Assembly (NCBI GenBank): GCA_964353175.1
Contig: CAYGUX010000008.1
Coordinates: 27,812-91,811, forward strand
Length of the DNA: 64,000 bases
Source of the DNA: JAIYCX01 sp964353175
GTDB taxonomy: Bacteria; Bdellovibrionota_C; UBA2361; SZUA-149; DAOLCO01
Reading direction: 5' to 3'
Shown here: positions 17,267-25,472 of the stretch, one piece after another
Layout: each line of letters starts with the position of its first letter
Position numbering within the stretch: position 1 is the stretch's first letter
Program-made: the position numbers and the translations under genes
The notes under the pieces: model-generated
What the model was told of the DNA's origin: nothing
Database searches by the model: none
Seen by the model: the letters and a program-made list of their open reading frames with translations, nothing else

Positions 17267-18005
17267 ACTCCATCCCCGACACAAAACTATCCTTTAATAT
17301 TGCCTTACGACTATCATCTGCCACTCTTTTCTCCACTCCCCTATTCCACCTCTCCTTAAGGTATTTTACCGCATAATCCTTATCACTCACACTTTTAAAC
17401 TTATCGAAGTCTATTAAACTAATTCCACTAAAACGTACCAAAACATTTCCTAGATGCAAATCAGGATGTAGATACCCTAACTCAAGAGCCCTCACTGCCC
17501 ATAATCCTGTATTGTATGAATGTTCTCTCAGTTGTGCTGGCTCTATAGTCAGCACAAGATCAAGTAGAGTTGATGCCTGCACCACCTCTCTGGTAAAAAG
17601 ACCACCCTCATAAAACACAAGCCCTCGCTTCTTAACAATCGCCAAGATCGGCTCCGGAACAGGGATACCAATATTCCTGAGTTCCTTTAAACATATAAAT
17701 TCCTTAAAAGGACGAGTGTTTTTTGGGAAACGAAGAGGTGATAAATACTTAGAGTCTACAATCTTCCGAAGATATCCCCCGCGTTTATTGCGTCTGAAGA
17801 TTAACTTTAAAGATCCTCCTAGACTCACTTTAATAGGCAATCCCTTTCCTTTAAAACCATTTACCTCTGAATCCACTACAACTTCTTTATCTAGAAAAAC
17901 TTCAACACACTTCTCAACACCCTCTGAATCTACTTGATTTGAATAAAGAATTTCACAAGCCTTCAATCTTCCACATTGAATTGAATTTGATTTAGAACTA
18001 TCCAC
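17250..18005 (-). CDS. kdkA: Kdo kinase (KdkA)-like lipopolysaccharide kinase
   Basis: 251 residues with a GTG start. Protein-kinase-like fold of the KdkA/WaaP (RIO-like) family: RRNKRGGYLRK (71-81), KEFICLKEL with the conserved Glu, the catalytic loop YLHPDLHLGNVLV (D182, N187) and the metal-binding LIDFDK (D199). By family it phosphorylates Kdo or heptose in the LPS inner core with ATP on the cytoplasmic side. The start overlaps the stop of the upstream heptosyltransferase by 8 nt and its end overlaps the next GT9 gene, so the three form a coupled operon. Position between two heptosyltransferases supports an inner-core role; Kdo versus heptose as substrate is not decided by the sequence. 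Confidence 0.8.
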   Translation of the reverse strand: MDSSKSNSIQCGRLKACEILYSNQVDSEGVEKCVEVFLDKEVVVDSEVNGFKGKGLPIKVSLGGSLKLIFRRNKRGGYLRKIVDSKYLSPLRFPKNTRPFKEFICLKELRNIGIPVPEPILAIVKKRGLVFYEGGLFTREVVQASTLLDLVLTIEPAQLREHSYNTGLWAVRALELGYLHPDLHLGNVLVRFSGISLIDFDKFKSVSDKDYAVKYLKERWNRGVEKRVADDSRKAILKDSFVSGMEYGQRS

Positions 18006-19083
18006 CTTTTAAAAGCTCCTCAATGGCCAAGAATATAGCCCCGCTCTTAATTTGGTTCTGACAGGCATGAGTACCTGTGGGGCAAGTATTACTCCCGTGC
18101 CTCCCACATGGCCTACAATAGAGATCCTTAACTTCAATAATCCTATGCGGTACCATCCAAGGTCCAAATCCTTGTTCTGGCACGGTTGCACAAAAGACTG
18201 CTACAACCGGTGTATTAGTTGCAGATGCCATGTGTAAGGGCGACGAATCATTAGAAACAACTAAAGCAGACTTCCTAATAATTTCTGCTGAAACACTAAG
18301 ACGACATTTAGCTATAGCATTTATATAGTTCTTCGAAATACCCTCAGTAGCTTCTATCCCTTCAGCCAAAAACTCACCTAATTTTATATCATCCGGGCCA
18401 CCAACGAATACCACTCCCCTACCTGAGCCTAAACAACTCTTAGCCACCTCTAAAAATGTTTCCACTGGTAATCGTTTTGTTGCCCACACACTTCCTGGCG
18501 CAATCACTACGAACTCCTTAACTTGCAAATCCTGCAATAACTCTTCTGCTCCCCTAACAGCCACTTCAGAACTTCCCAAAACCATCGGAGTAGCGCAACT
18601 TTCAGGTTCTACATCATGCACCCTAAGTATTGCAAGATTCCTCAAGACATCATGGTCCAAATCCTTCCGAGGTACCACCTTAGAATATAGAAAACTAAAC
18701 TTAGACTCTTTAAAAGAGTAGCGCTCTTTAATCCCACTTAAAAACAATAGAAGACTGGTACGACTAGATTTATGCAGACTATATACTACATCGTATGACT
18801 TAGATCGTAGCTCTGAAGCCATTCGAAATAGGCCAAACAGTCCCTTTTGAGACTTTCTTTTATCAAAAACTAGAACTTCCTGTAGTCCATCAAGATTTCG
18901 GTAAAGGTCAGAAGCTAATGGAGTAGTGAGCAAACTAATCTCACCCTCTGGATACATCTCCCTTAAGGCGCTAATAAGCGGAGAGGAAAGAATGACATCA
19001 CCAATAAAGCCAGTCTGCACTATTAAGATTTTTTTCACGCTAGTGTTTGGGGAAGAATTAAATAGGGAGAGTTTAACTCTCAT
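17998..19083 (-). CDS. Heptosyltransferase II-like GT9 protein
   Basis: 361 residues from the ATG at 19083; a TTG at 19098 is in frame and neither has a strong ribosome site. The N-terminal GT-B half begins KKILIVQTGFIGDVILSSPL, typical of RfaF/WaaF. The C-terminal half has VVIAPGSVWATKRLP and the donor-binding ALVVSNDSSPLHMASATNTPVVAVF. A Cys-containing tail (CRPCGRHGSNTCPTGTHAC) is usual for this family. The role by family is transfer of L-glycero-D-manno-heptose to the LPS core. It is the first gene of the operon and overlaps the Kdo-kinase-like gene by 8 nt. A hairpin terminator separates it from the upstream gene. Confidence 0.9.
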   Translation of the reverse strand: MRVKLSLFNSSPNTSVKKILIVQTGFIGDVILSSPLISALREMYPEGEISLLTTPLASDLYRNLDGLQEVLVFDKRKSQKGLFGLFRMASELRSKSYDVVYSLHKSSRTSLLLFLSGIKERYSFKESKFSFLYSKVVPRKDLDHDVLRNLAILRVHDVEPESCATPMVLGSSEVAVRGAEELLQDLQVKEFVVIAPGSVWATKRLPVETFLEVAKSCLGSGRGVVFVGGPDDIKLGEFLAEGIEATEGISKNYINAIAKCRLSVSAEIIRKSALVVSNDSSPLHMASATNTPVVAVFCATVPEQGFGPWMVPHRIIEVKDLYCRPCGRHGSNTCPTGTHACQNQIKSGAIFLAIEELLKGG

Positions 19084-19140
19084 TGAAAAAATATTCAATC
19101 CATAGGAGCATTAAACCTATGAAGAATAATATGAAGAATT

Positions 19141-19171
19141 AAAAAGCTGGAGACTACAAGCAGTCTCCAGC
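19141..19171 (-). terminator. Rho-independent terminator
   Basis: GCTGGAGACT (19146-19155) and AGTCTCCAGC (19162-19171) form a perfect 10-bp stem with a 6-nt loop. On the minus strand it is followed by TTTTT, so it ends the transcript of the gene at 19200-20273. Confidence 0.85.
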
Positions 19172-19199
19172 AATCCATACTATTGGCTCTAGCATAAAT

Positions 19200-20273
19200 T
19201 TAAGCAGCAAATAGTTTCAACTGCTCTGCCTCTTCCGCTCTTAGATTAGGTAGCTCAAGATGTCCTGGAGCTACCTTATGAACAATTGAAAGAAGTTCTT
19301 CATGAGCATTGGGCCTTAAAGAAGTAAACTCTTTATCGCTTTCAAGCTTCACCGCCAAAGGACACTGCCTTAAACTTGCCTCCTCTGACTTAAGGCCATG
19401 ATAAAGGCTGCCAAGTGTTACCATATCTGAATACTCAGTTAGCACTTCTGCAAATCTCCAAGCATCTCCTCTAGTCTCTCCATAAGGCAATACAGGGTCC
19501 GCAGATAAGCAGGTCTGGATATGTTGTGCCTTGAGACCTCTAGCCGTAATCAATCTCTCTTCAAGCCTTGGTTGCTTAGGAGTATACTTAGCAACACTAG
19601 CCTCTAAACATGTTTCAAATGGGACTACAGCGATTCCTTTTCTGCCAAGGTTCTTCAACATCGGTAAGGCAGTTAACAACATTCTCGATCTAGACTGAAC
19701 GACCACCCTAGCGGGAACATGTCTTTCAATTATATCGATACATGCCATCGTATAATTAAATTTCTTATGGAATCCATGGAAAGGATCTGAAAATACCCCT
19801 AGATACAAAACGGTACTGGACCACTGAGGTCTTTTACTCATCGCATGAAACAATCTTTCCAACTCCGCTTTTACATTTTCTCTATAGATATAAAAACGTC
19901 CTTCTGGCACAAGGTGGCTTCTAGTCTCTTTTAGCCTAAGACTGAAATGCTCAATTCCTTGTATCATTGCGCTTGGCTTGTGTACGCTAACACTAACTCC
20001 ATTAGGATATGAATTTAGAGTAACTACCTGACTTGCTCCCTTAGCAAAGCCAATATTAAAATATGACGTATCATTTTCCATAATTTTTGATCCCTTATTG
20101 GTGGTTCGAGCTTTTCCAATTTCCCCGATATTATATTTATCGCTCTCGACCGGCCTATGTTTCACCTTAGAGGAAGATTTTTTATGTCTGTTATCTTCTA
20201 TGTAATTTTCGTCTTTATTAAAATTTCTTAGACTTACTTTTTTACTATTCTCTTTTTGGCTATTTCTTTTCAT
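19200..20273 (-). CDS. Radical-SAM (spore-photoproduct-lyase-like) protein lacking the cluster cysteines
   Basis: 357 residues; the ATG has GGAGG 5 nt upstream. The first ~65 residues are low-complexity and basic (Lys, Ser, Asn). The core follows the order seen in the SplB/Rv2578c radical-SAM group: GRFYIYRENVKAELERL, VLYLGVFSDPFHGFHKKF (compare VTDPYQPxEKKY), VPARVVVQSRSRMLLTALPM, GIAVVPFETCLEASVAKYTP, QPRLEERLITARGL and a C-terminal DPVLPYGE. The cluster-binding CxxxCxxC that should precede this is absent, and the four cysteines present are scattered. It is therefore either a degenerate, non-radical member or one with another role. It is a single gene with its own terminator. A weak alternative start is the Met before ENDTSYF. 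Confidence 0.7.
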   Translation of the reverse strand: MKRNSQKENSKKVSLRNFNKDENYIEDNRHKKSSSKVKHRPVESDKYNIGEIGKARTTNKGSKIMENDTSYFNIGFAKGASQVVTLNSYPNGVSVSVHKPSAMIQGIEHFSLRLKETRSHLVPEGRFYIYRENVKAELERLFHAMSKRPQWSSTVLYLGVFSDPFHGFHKKFNYTMACIDIIERHVPARVVVQSRSRMLLTALPMLKNLGRKGIAVVPFETCLEASVAKYTPKQPRLEERLITARGLKAQHIQTCLSADPVLPYGETRGDAWRFAEVLTEYSDMVTLGSLYHGLKSEEASLRQCPLAVKLESDKEFTSLRPNAHEELLSIVHKVAPGHLELPNLRAEEAEQLKLFAA

Positions 20274-20372
20274 AGAGCCTCCGTGTCGTTTTTTCTAATA
20301 GGTTCGAATTTCTTCTCACCTCTAGGGGCACCACTACAATTACCTTCTGACTATATCGTGAAAGTTTTGTTG

Positions 20373-20571
20373 GTTCAAGTAGTTTAAAGTAAAAAAGCTA
20401 AGTAACGAATATTCATTCTATAATTAGGCTTATCCACTTGTTGATAAGTCTTAAGAAAATACTCCACTCGACTATTTTAGTCGGAAGAAAAAGCTCGAAC
20501 CTACTATAATCATGTGCGATTTTACTTTAAGTTATTTGAACCTAAAGTCCTACTTTATGTATCTTAAAGTA
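20373..20571. promoter_or_regulatory. Repeated TTAAAGTAAA motifs, candidate operator region
   Basis: The 324-nt spacer 20274-20597 between divergent genes holds three copies of a TTAAAGTAAA motif. A 21-bp block at 20373-20393 recurs inverted at 20521-20541 with 18 of 21 matches. TACTTTA (20551-20557) and TAAAGTA (20565-20571) form a perfect 7-bp dyad that includes the third copy, 27 nt before the next start codon. No gene lies in the spacer. Regulatory function is inferred from the arrangement. Confidence 0.5.
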
Positions 20572-20597
20572 AAGTACGAATAAAAAGTGAGGCCATT

Positions 20598-20978
20598 ATG
20601 AGCATAAGTTTAGTGGAAAATAGTCCAAGTTTTTTTGAGTCGGTGATAGAATTTCAGGGACACAATAACATATCAAAAAGCTGCGAACTGATCAGAGGTT
20701 TCTCAAACCTACTTTCAGAATTAAAGGCCAAGCCAAAAATTAGCTTGCGAATAATATGCAAATCCTCAATGCTACTCCTTTTACTCCCAGCATTAATTGC
20801 GATAAAAGATCGTCTTAGAGTAGAAATACAATTTGAAGAAGAGTCTAATACCAATCTCCTAGATGCAAATATTTCCGCAGACAAAAATCGCAACTTTAAA
20901 GAACTCCTTGAGACTCACTCAGTACTTAAAGAAGCTGGCATTGAAGTTGTATTCTCAAAAAAGATGCTTTCCGTATAG
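20598..20978 (+). CDS. Small protein of unknown function
   Basis: 126 residues, ATG start with GTGAGG upstream. It is not recognised. The predicted pattern is alternating strands and helices, with a hydrophobic core SMLLLLLPALIAIKDRLRVEIQF (~53-75) that looks like a buried helix-strand rather than a membrane segment. It has no signal peptide. It lies first in a three-gene run; the reading frame of the M48 lipoprotein gene starts inside or just after its 3' end. The repeated TTAAAGTAAA motifs upstream suggest regulated transcription. Confidence 0.6.
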   Translation: MSISLVENSPSFFESVIEFQGHNNISKSCELIRGFSNLLSELKAKPKISLRIICKSSMLLLLLPALIAIKDRLRVEIQFEEESNTNLLDANISADKNRNFKELLETHSVLKEAGIEVVFSKKMLSV

Positions 20979-22143
20979 CATTACTAAAACTGCTACACTC
21001 TGCATCCTATTCTTAAGTCTACTGGCATGTGCTCCCCAGAGGCGACCACTACCTCTGGGCCAAATTCCACAACCAACTAAAGTCACAGCGCAAGACGAAC
21101 AAGCTGGACATCAAATCCTAGGAGAGCTTAGTCAAAAATATGAGCTTGACTACAATCACCCTAGAAGAAATGAAGTTGATGTAATCGTAAGAAGACTTAC
21201 TGAAGCCATAGGTGCTTCCACCTACCCTTGGCATGTTAATGTATTTTCTGATCCTACAGTAAAGAATGCCGCTGCTACTAAAGGTAATCATATTTTTGTT
21301 TGGACTGGCATCATAGATTCCACAAAGAATGAAGATGAGCTAGCAGGAATTTTAGCGCATGAAATCGCCCATGTTCTCCTAAAACACACAGAACCAACTG
21401 ATGGTGAAACATTCCGACGCGTAATGATACAGATTGGAGCTGCAGCCCTTGGCACTGCTGCCATGGTCGCAGTAGGAGGCACAGGAGCAGACATGGCGGG
21501 GAAGATTGCATCCTCAGCGACCCAATCAGTCGGTGAAGGCCTACTGATAAACCCCTATACAAGATCTAAGGAACTTGAAGCAGACGTAGTCGGGCTCTAC
21601 CTAGTTAAAAAAGCTGGATACAATCCCGAGGGAGTTCTTAACTTCTGGAAAAGAGCACTATATGATCCCGCCTTTAGCTCAAGCATTCCATTTCTATCCA
21701 CTCACCCCCCAGCGCAAGAAAGATTAACTCAGCTAGCTTCTGAGTTGAAAAGAATAGAGAATATGCAAATCACCATAACGCAAGATCAAAATCCCCCTCT
21801 AGCACCTCCCGGCTTTCCAAGAACCAATAAGCCTCAAACTAACAATAAGCCAGACACAAAAAGTACGAATGCTCCAAACTTACCTAATCCTCCACCTTCT
21901 CCAAGCCTCCCGAATCCCAACATGCCAGCTGACTCAAACTTTCCTAAATCACCAGAGCACAAAGTAGATCATAAAAGCACTGACACTAGGAACACGACCC
22001 CTAATAACTCAGACCCTTTTTCACCTCAAAATAACGCCCCTCTAGAAGGGATCAAGTCTGAAGCTCCACTGAGCCCCGGAGATAGCTTTGAAGTCCCACC
22101 AGATATTATGCGTCCTAACAAAGATACATTCAAATCGAGATGA
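20941..22143 (+). CDS. M48-family metalloprotease lipoprotein with Pro-rich tail
   Basis: About 400 residues if it starts at the TTG at 20941. The frame has no ATG at the N-terminus and stays open upstream to an ATG at 20863, but only the later start gives a clean lipoprotein signal (basic start, then TLCILFLSLLAC with the lipobox Cys). The zinc motif is HEIAH, followed by the third ligand in SKELEADVVGLYL; both are standard for periplasmic M48B peptidases such as LoiP/BepA, which degrade or assist outer-membrane proteins. The last ~150 residues are Pro/Asn/Ser-rich and probably disordered. It overlaps the preceding gene and the following GH10 gene (ATGA, 22140-22143), so the three are likely coupled. 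Confidence 0.88.
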   Translation: MKLYSQKRCFPYSITKTATLCILFLSLLACAPQRRPLPLGQIPQPTKVTAQDEQAGHQILGELSQKYELDYNHPRRNEVDVIVRRLTEAIGASTYPWHVNVFSDPTVKNAAATKGNHIFVWTGIIDSTKNEDELAGILAHEIAHVLLKHTEPTDGETFRRVMIQIGAAALGTAAMVAVGGTGADMAGKIASSATQSVGEGLLINPYTRSKELEADVVGLYLVKKAGYNPEGVLNFWKRALYDPAFSSSIPFLSTHPPAQERLTQLASELKRIENMQITITQDQNPPLAPPGFPRTNKPQTNNKPDTKSTNAPNLPNPPPSPSLPNPNMPADSNFPKSPEHKVDHKSTDTRNTTPNNSDPFSPQNNAPLEGIKSEAPLSPGDSFEVPPDIMRPNKDTFKSR

Positions 22144-23150
22144 GGCTAGTACTCCTCTTTTACTTACACCTATTCACCCTACTTAGCTCCTGCTCCATAC
22201 TAGATAGGTATAGAGATCCCGGGCAAAAAGAAACTCCACAACATCCAAAACTGGGCGTGTCAGTGCTTACTGCAGAACTTCACTCAGATAAAAAGTACCA
22301 GGATACAGTTAATCAATACTTTTCAAGTCTAACTCCTGAAAACGCCCTAAAATTTGAAGTAGTAAGTCCTACACTGCATCAGTACAACACTCAGGAAGCA
22401 GACAAGATCGTACACTGGGCCAGAGAAAATCACAAACAAGTTCGTGGCCATCCTCTTATCTGGCATAGGCAACTTCCAAAGTGGTTAAAAGATAAAACTA
22501 TCTCAGATTCAGAATTTAAAAATATCTTCGAATCACATATTGAGAAACTGGTTTTACACTATAAGGAGAGTATCAAAATATGGGATGTCATAAATGAAGC
22601 TTTTAACTCCGACGGAACCTTAAGAAAATCAATTTGGTTAAACAGACTGGGGCCAAATTATATTAAAGAAGCATTCGAACTCGCACACTTAAACAATCCA
22701 AATGCAAAACTTTTCTACAATGACTACGATATCAGTAATTCAAGTCCGAAAACTAATGCTGTTTACTACACCTTAAAGAAACTGATCTCACAAAACACCC
22801 CTATCCACGGCATTGGTTTTCAAATGCATTTTAGACCTAGCTATATGCCAAGCGAAGAAGAGATTAGAGAAATATTTACAAAATTTTCAGAGCTTGGCTT
22901 AGAAATTCACATTACTGAACTTGATATAGCAATACCCAATCAGCCTAGTAAGAGCGACTTAAAACGCCAAGCCCAACAATATAAGATAGTTGCGAATAGC
23001 TGTAAGGCTATTAAAGCCTGCACCCTAATCAGCCTTTGGGGACTTCATGATGGAGTCTCTTGGATACCTTCTCACTACAAAGGTATAGGCAATGCCACCC
23101 TCTTCGATTCAAGGCTAAATCCCAAGAAGATATCGCCCTATTTTCCCTAA
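22140..23150 (+). CDS. GH10 endo-1,4-beta-xylanase lipoprotein
   Basis: 336 residues. A lipoprotein signal is seen (LFTLLSSC, Cys18). The GH10 barrel is clear: TPENALKFE, VRGHPLIWHRQLPKW, WDVINEAF with the acid/base E153, FYNDYDI, GIGFQMH and ITELDIAI with the nucleophile E260, then SLWGLHDGVSWIP. It should cleave beta-1,4-xylan or a related glycan from the cell surface or periplasm by a retaining mechanism. Its start overlaps the M48 peptidase stop by 4 nt. An isolated xylanase with no other polysaccharide genes nearby is unusual and hints at transfer or at a self-glycan target. The fold call is firm; the substrate is not. Confidence 0.92.
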   Translation: MRLVLLFYLHLFTLLSSCSILDRYRDPGQKETPQHPKLGVSVLTAELHSDKKYQDTVNQYFSSLTPENALKFEVVSPTLHQYNTQEADKIVHWARENHKQVRGHPLIWHRQLPKWLKDKTISDSEFKNIFESHIEKLVLHYKESIKIWDVINEAFNSDGTLRKSIWLNRLGPNYIKEAFELAHLNNPNAKLFYNDYDISNSSPKTNAVYYTLKKLISQNTPIHGIGFQMHFRPSYMPSEEEIREIFTKFSELGLEIHITELDIAIPNQPSKSDLKRQAQQYKIVANSCKAIKACTLISLWGLHDGVSWIPSHYKGIGNATLFDSRLNPKKISPYFP

Positions 23151-23220
23151 TAATATTTCCTAGTTCGTTCAAAAATGAATGCTTTTTCGATATTACTTTG
23201 GCAATTTTAAAAGTTTTATA

Positions 23221-23234
23221 GTGAGTTAGCTCAC
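23221..23234. promoter_or_regulatory. GTGAG-N4-CTCAC dyad upstream of the sigma54 promoter
   Basis: GTGAGTTAGCTCAC is a 5-bp perfect dyad that ends 19 nt before the -24 element. It could be an activator or repressor site; its closeness to the promoter is unusual for an enhancer. Confidence 0.35.
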
Positions 23235-23253
23235 CTAAACCACCTAAATCTCT

Positions 23254-23269
23254 TGGCACACCACTTGCT
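23254..23269 (+). promoter_or_regulatory. Sigma54 (-24/-12) promoter
   Basis: TGGCAC-ACCAC-TTGCT matches the RpoN consensus with the GG and GC dinucleotides exactly 10 nt apart. It lies ~95 nt before the NtrC-like gene, and the expected start of transcription is near 23280, upstream of the terminator at 23309-23338. Confidence 0.75.
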
Positions 23270-23308
23270 TAATAATCAGTGGTTCTTTTTTGTTTTTTTG
23301 GGTTTTTG

Positions 23309-23338
23309 AAAGCTCAGGCGGGACCTGAGCTTTTTTTT
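23309..23338 (+). terminator. Rho-independent terminator between the sigma54 promoter and the NtrC-like gene
   Basis: AAAGCTCAGG and CCTGAGCTTT form a 10-bp stem with a short loop, followed by a run of T. It would end transcripts from the GH10 operon, but it also lies ~30 nt downstream of the start expected from the sigma54 promoter. Confidence 0.88.
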
Positions 23339-23364
23339 AATGGTTTTTAGTCGCAGGAGTAGTA

Positions 23365-24711
23365 ATGGCGGCCGAGTCTATATTATTGCAGTCAATTTTA
23401 ATCCTTGAAGAGGACATTCCTTCTTCAAAGGCAATCTCAAAGGCATTAGCTTCTGCTAATTTCAATCTGATTTTAGCCCATAGCCTTGGCGATGCACTTA
23501 GTTTGCTCGAAAACAATATCTTCGAACTAATACTTGCTAACCCTACAAACTCGGAACTTTCCGAGCAAGACTTCCTAAGGGGACTCCTAAACCAACAAAT
23601 TTCCGCCCCTATCCTACTGATGTCTAAAAAAGTTAATCCAGCGATTCTGGTTGAAGCAATCAAACTGGGTGCAGTAGATTTCATACAGTTGCCAATGACA
23701 CCCACAGAACTAGATCTAGAGCTAATACAAAAAGTTAAGGCTCATATTCCCGATTTCAATAAACCTAGCTCAAATGTTATAAGATTAGCCTCAGAAAGCA
23801 CATCAATGAGATCCGTAATTGATCTTGCTAACAAGGTTTCCAAATTCAATACACCTGTACTACTAAGCGGGGAGAGTGGAACTGGAAAAGAAGTCTTAGC
23901 AAACTATATTCATCAACAAAGTAAAGTAAGTGGCTCTTTTGTTGGAATCAACTGTGCGAGCATCTCTAAAAGTTTATTTGAAAGTGAGTTTTTTGGGCAC
24001 GAAGTGGGATCTTTCACAGGAGCTACGCAGGCTAAAGAAGGCTTTTTTGAATCCGCTCACAATGGCACTCTCTTCCTTGATGAGATAAGCGAGCTATCAA
24101 AGCCTTCTCAAGCGAAACTCCTTAGGGCAATTCAAGAAGGAAGGAACAGAAGAGTTGGTAGCACTAAATCAAAAGATGTAAACGTTAGAATTATCTCCGC
24201 CAGTAATAAATGCTTAGATGATTTAGTGAAACATAAAGAATTTAGAGATGATCTATATTATCGCATTGGTGTATTTACGATAGAAATTCCACCCCTTAGA
24301 CAAAGAGTCGAAGACATCATTCCAATGGCAAAGCTTTTTATTAAAAACCAAGCTGACGCCCTTAGAATTGAAACTCCAGTGCTTTCCAAAACAGCTAGCA
24401 GATATTTACAGGAATATGATTGGCCAGGGAATGTGAGAGAGCTTGAGAACACCATTGAAAGGGCAATAATATTATCGAATGGAGAAATCGCACAAGAACA
24501 TCTTCAACTTGGACCAAAAGAATTGGACAATACTTTGGCCAATTTAAATCTTGCGCTCTTAGCCGATAGCGCGAAACGCATAGCTGAGACCAAGGCTATC
24601 CTAGAGGCCTTATCCCAAGAAGGCGGAAACAAGGCTAAAAGCGCTGAAAAGCTTGGTGTCAGCTATAAAACCCTCTTAGCTAAAATCAAGGACTACGGAT
24701 TAAACGCTTAA
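23365..24711 (+). CDS. NtrC-family sigma54 activator with degenerate receiver domain
   Basis: 448 residues, ATG with CAGGAG 6 nt upstream. Residues ~10-125 are a receiver fold, but the phospho-acceptor Asp is replaced (FELILANP, Asn59) and the conserved Lys before Pro is Leu (FIQLP), so normal phosphorylation is unlikely. The AAA+ domain (~140-375) has Walker A GESGTGKE, the sigma54-contacting loop GSFTGA, Walker B TLFLDEIS and the arginine-finger region. The C-terminal Fis-type helix-turn-helix is GNKAKSAEKLGVSYKTLLAKI. It should drive RpoN-dependent promoters. No histidine kinase is adjacent. The sigma54-type promoter directly upstream suggests autoregulation. Confidence 0.93.
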   Translation: MAAESILLQSILILEEDIPSSKAISKALASANFNLILAHSLGDALSLLENNIFELILANPTNSELSEQDFLRGLLNQQISAPILLMSKKVNPAILVEAIKLGAVDFIQLPMTPTELDLELIQKVKAHIPDFNKPSSNVIRLASESTSMRSVIDLANKVSKFNTPVLLSGESGTGKEVLANYIHQQSKVSGSFVGINCASISKSLFESEFFGHEVGSFTGATQAKEGFFESAHNGTLFLDEISELSKPSQAKLLRAIQEGRNRRVGSTKSKDVNVRIISASNKCLDDLVKHKEFRDDLYYRIGVFTIEIPPLRQRVEDIIPMAKLFIKNQADALRIETPVLSKTASRYLQEYDWPGNVRELENTIERAIILSNGEIAQEHLQLGPKELDNTLANLNLALLADSAKRIAETKAILEALSQEGGNKAKSAEKLGVSYKTLLAKIKDYGLNA

Positions 24712-24926
24712 GTCCCTACAAACTATAAGTTGATCACGATATAAATAGATAATATTGACAAAGCTACCCATTTTGATGCATGTTTTTTATCTAGTTTTCA
24801 AATAAATTCGAGTTTAGGGTAGAAGGCCTCTATTGTCGTTTTGATTTACTGCGAATTATTTCGTATTTTTTCAAGACGAGGGAGAGAAAAAAGAATTAAG
24901 GTTTTACCCGGAGGTTATAAATTGTT

Positions 24927-25391
24927 TTGCTTTTTCCTAAAATCAAAAATCCATTCGATACCAAGCTTTTACACCCAGAGCTAGGTACAGAATGGATTTT
25001 TGGGTGGATCGACTTATGGGAGAGAGAGATGTCATCAAGATGGCAATTCGTCCAAGGAACTTTTCGTGGGAATGGAAGCCGAGAAAAACATTTCCCTTTC
25101 CTAGGGGGATGTTCACTTGGGGCTCGTTTTACATTCGAAAATGGAGAATACATCTTCTTTCGACTGGAAGGTAAAAACATTACCTTCACTGGTGATCGCA
25201 CAAGAGACGCTGTTCACGTAAACAAAGATCACCTGAATCCGAACGAACCACGTATCCTGCAGGAGGGAGACATTGTTCTTCTAATAGCAGGAAGTTCTAG
25301 CCTTAAGATTAAGGCTCTCCATCTACCTGGGACAAATACAGAGTTTCGGGCTATTTCAGCAACAGAAGATGCAGCAGCTGATGATACTTAA
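24927..25391 (+). CDS. Small beta-rich protein of unknown function, non-ATG start
   Basis: 154 residues from a TTG at 24927. The frame opens right after a TAA at 24918-24920, and a good GGAGG (24910-24914) sits 6 nt before an in-frame ATT at 24921 and 12 nt before the TTG, so the start is unsettled. An internal ATG at 25029 with GGGAGAGAG upstream would give 120 residues. The sequence is rich in beta-type alternation (RFTFENGEYIFFRLEGKNITFTG, and GDIVLLIAGSSSLKIKAL near the end), faintly like an FHA-type sandwich, but no family is assigned. It has no signal peptide and is followed by a hairpin terminator. Confidence 0.65.
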   Translation: MLFPKIKNPFDTKLLHPELGTEWIFGWIDLWEREMSSRWQFVQGTFRGNGSREKHFPFLGGCSLGARFTFENGEYIFFRLEGKNITFTGDRTRDAVHVNKDHLNPNEPRILQEGDIVLLIAGSSSLKIKALHLPGTNTEFRAISATEDAAADDT

Positions 25392-25411
25392 TCAACGGCA
25401 ACAAAAGACGA

Positions 25412-25462
25412 CGACAAGGGGGAGCATTGTTCCATTCTTTTTTCTCTTCCCCCGTCGCTTTT
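25412..25462 (+). terminator. Hairpin terminator
   Basis: CGAC-AA-GGGGGA (25412-25423) pairs with TCCCCCGTCG (25448-25457) with a 2-nt bulge, followed by CTTTT. It lies between two convergent genes. Confidence 0.6.
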
Positions 25463-25472
25463 CCTAAACCAC

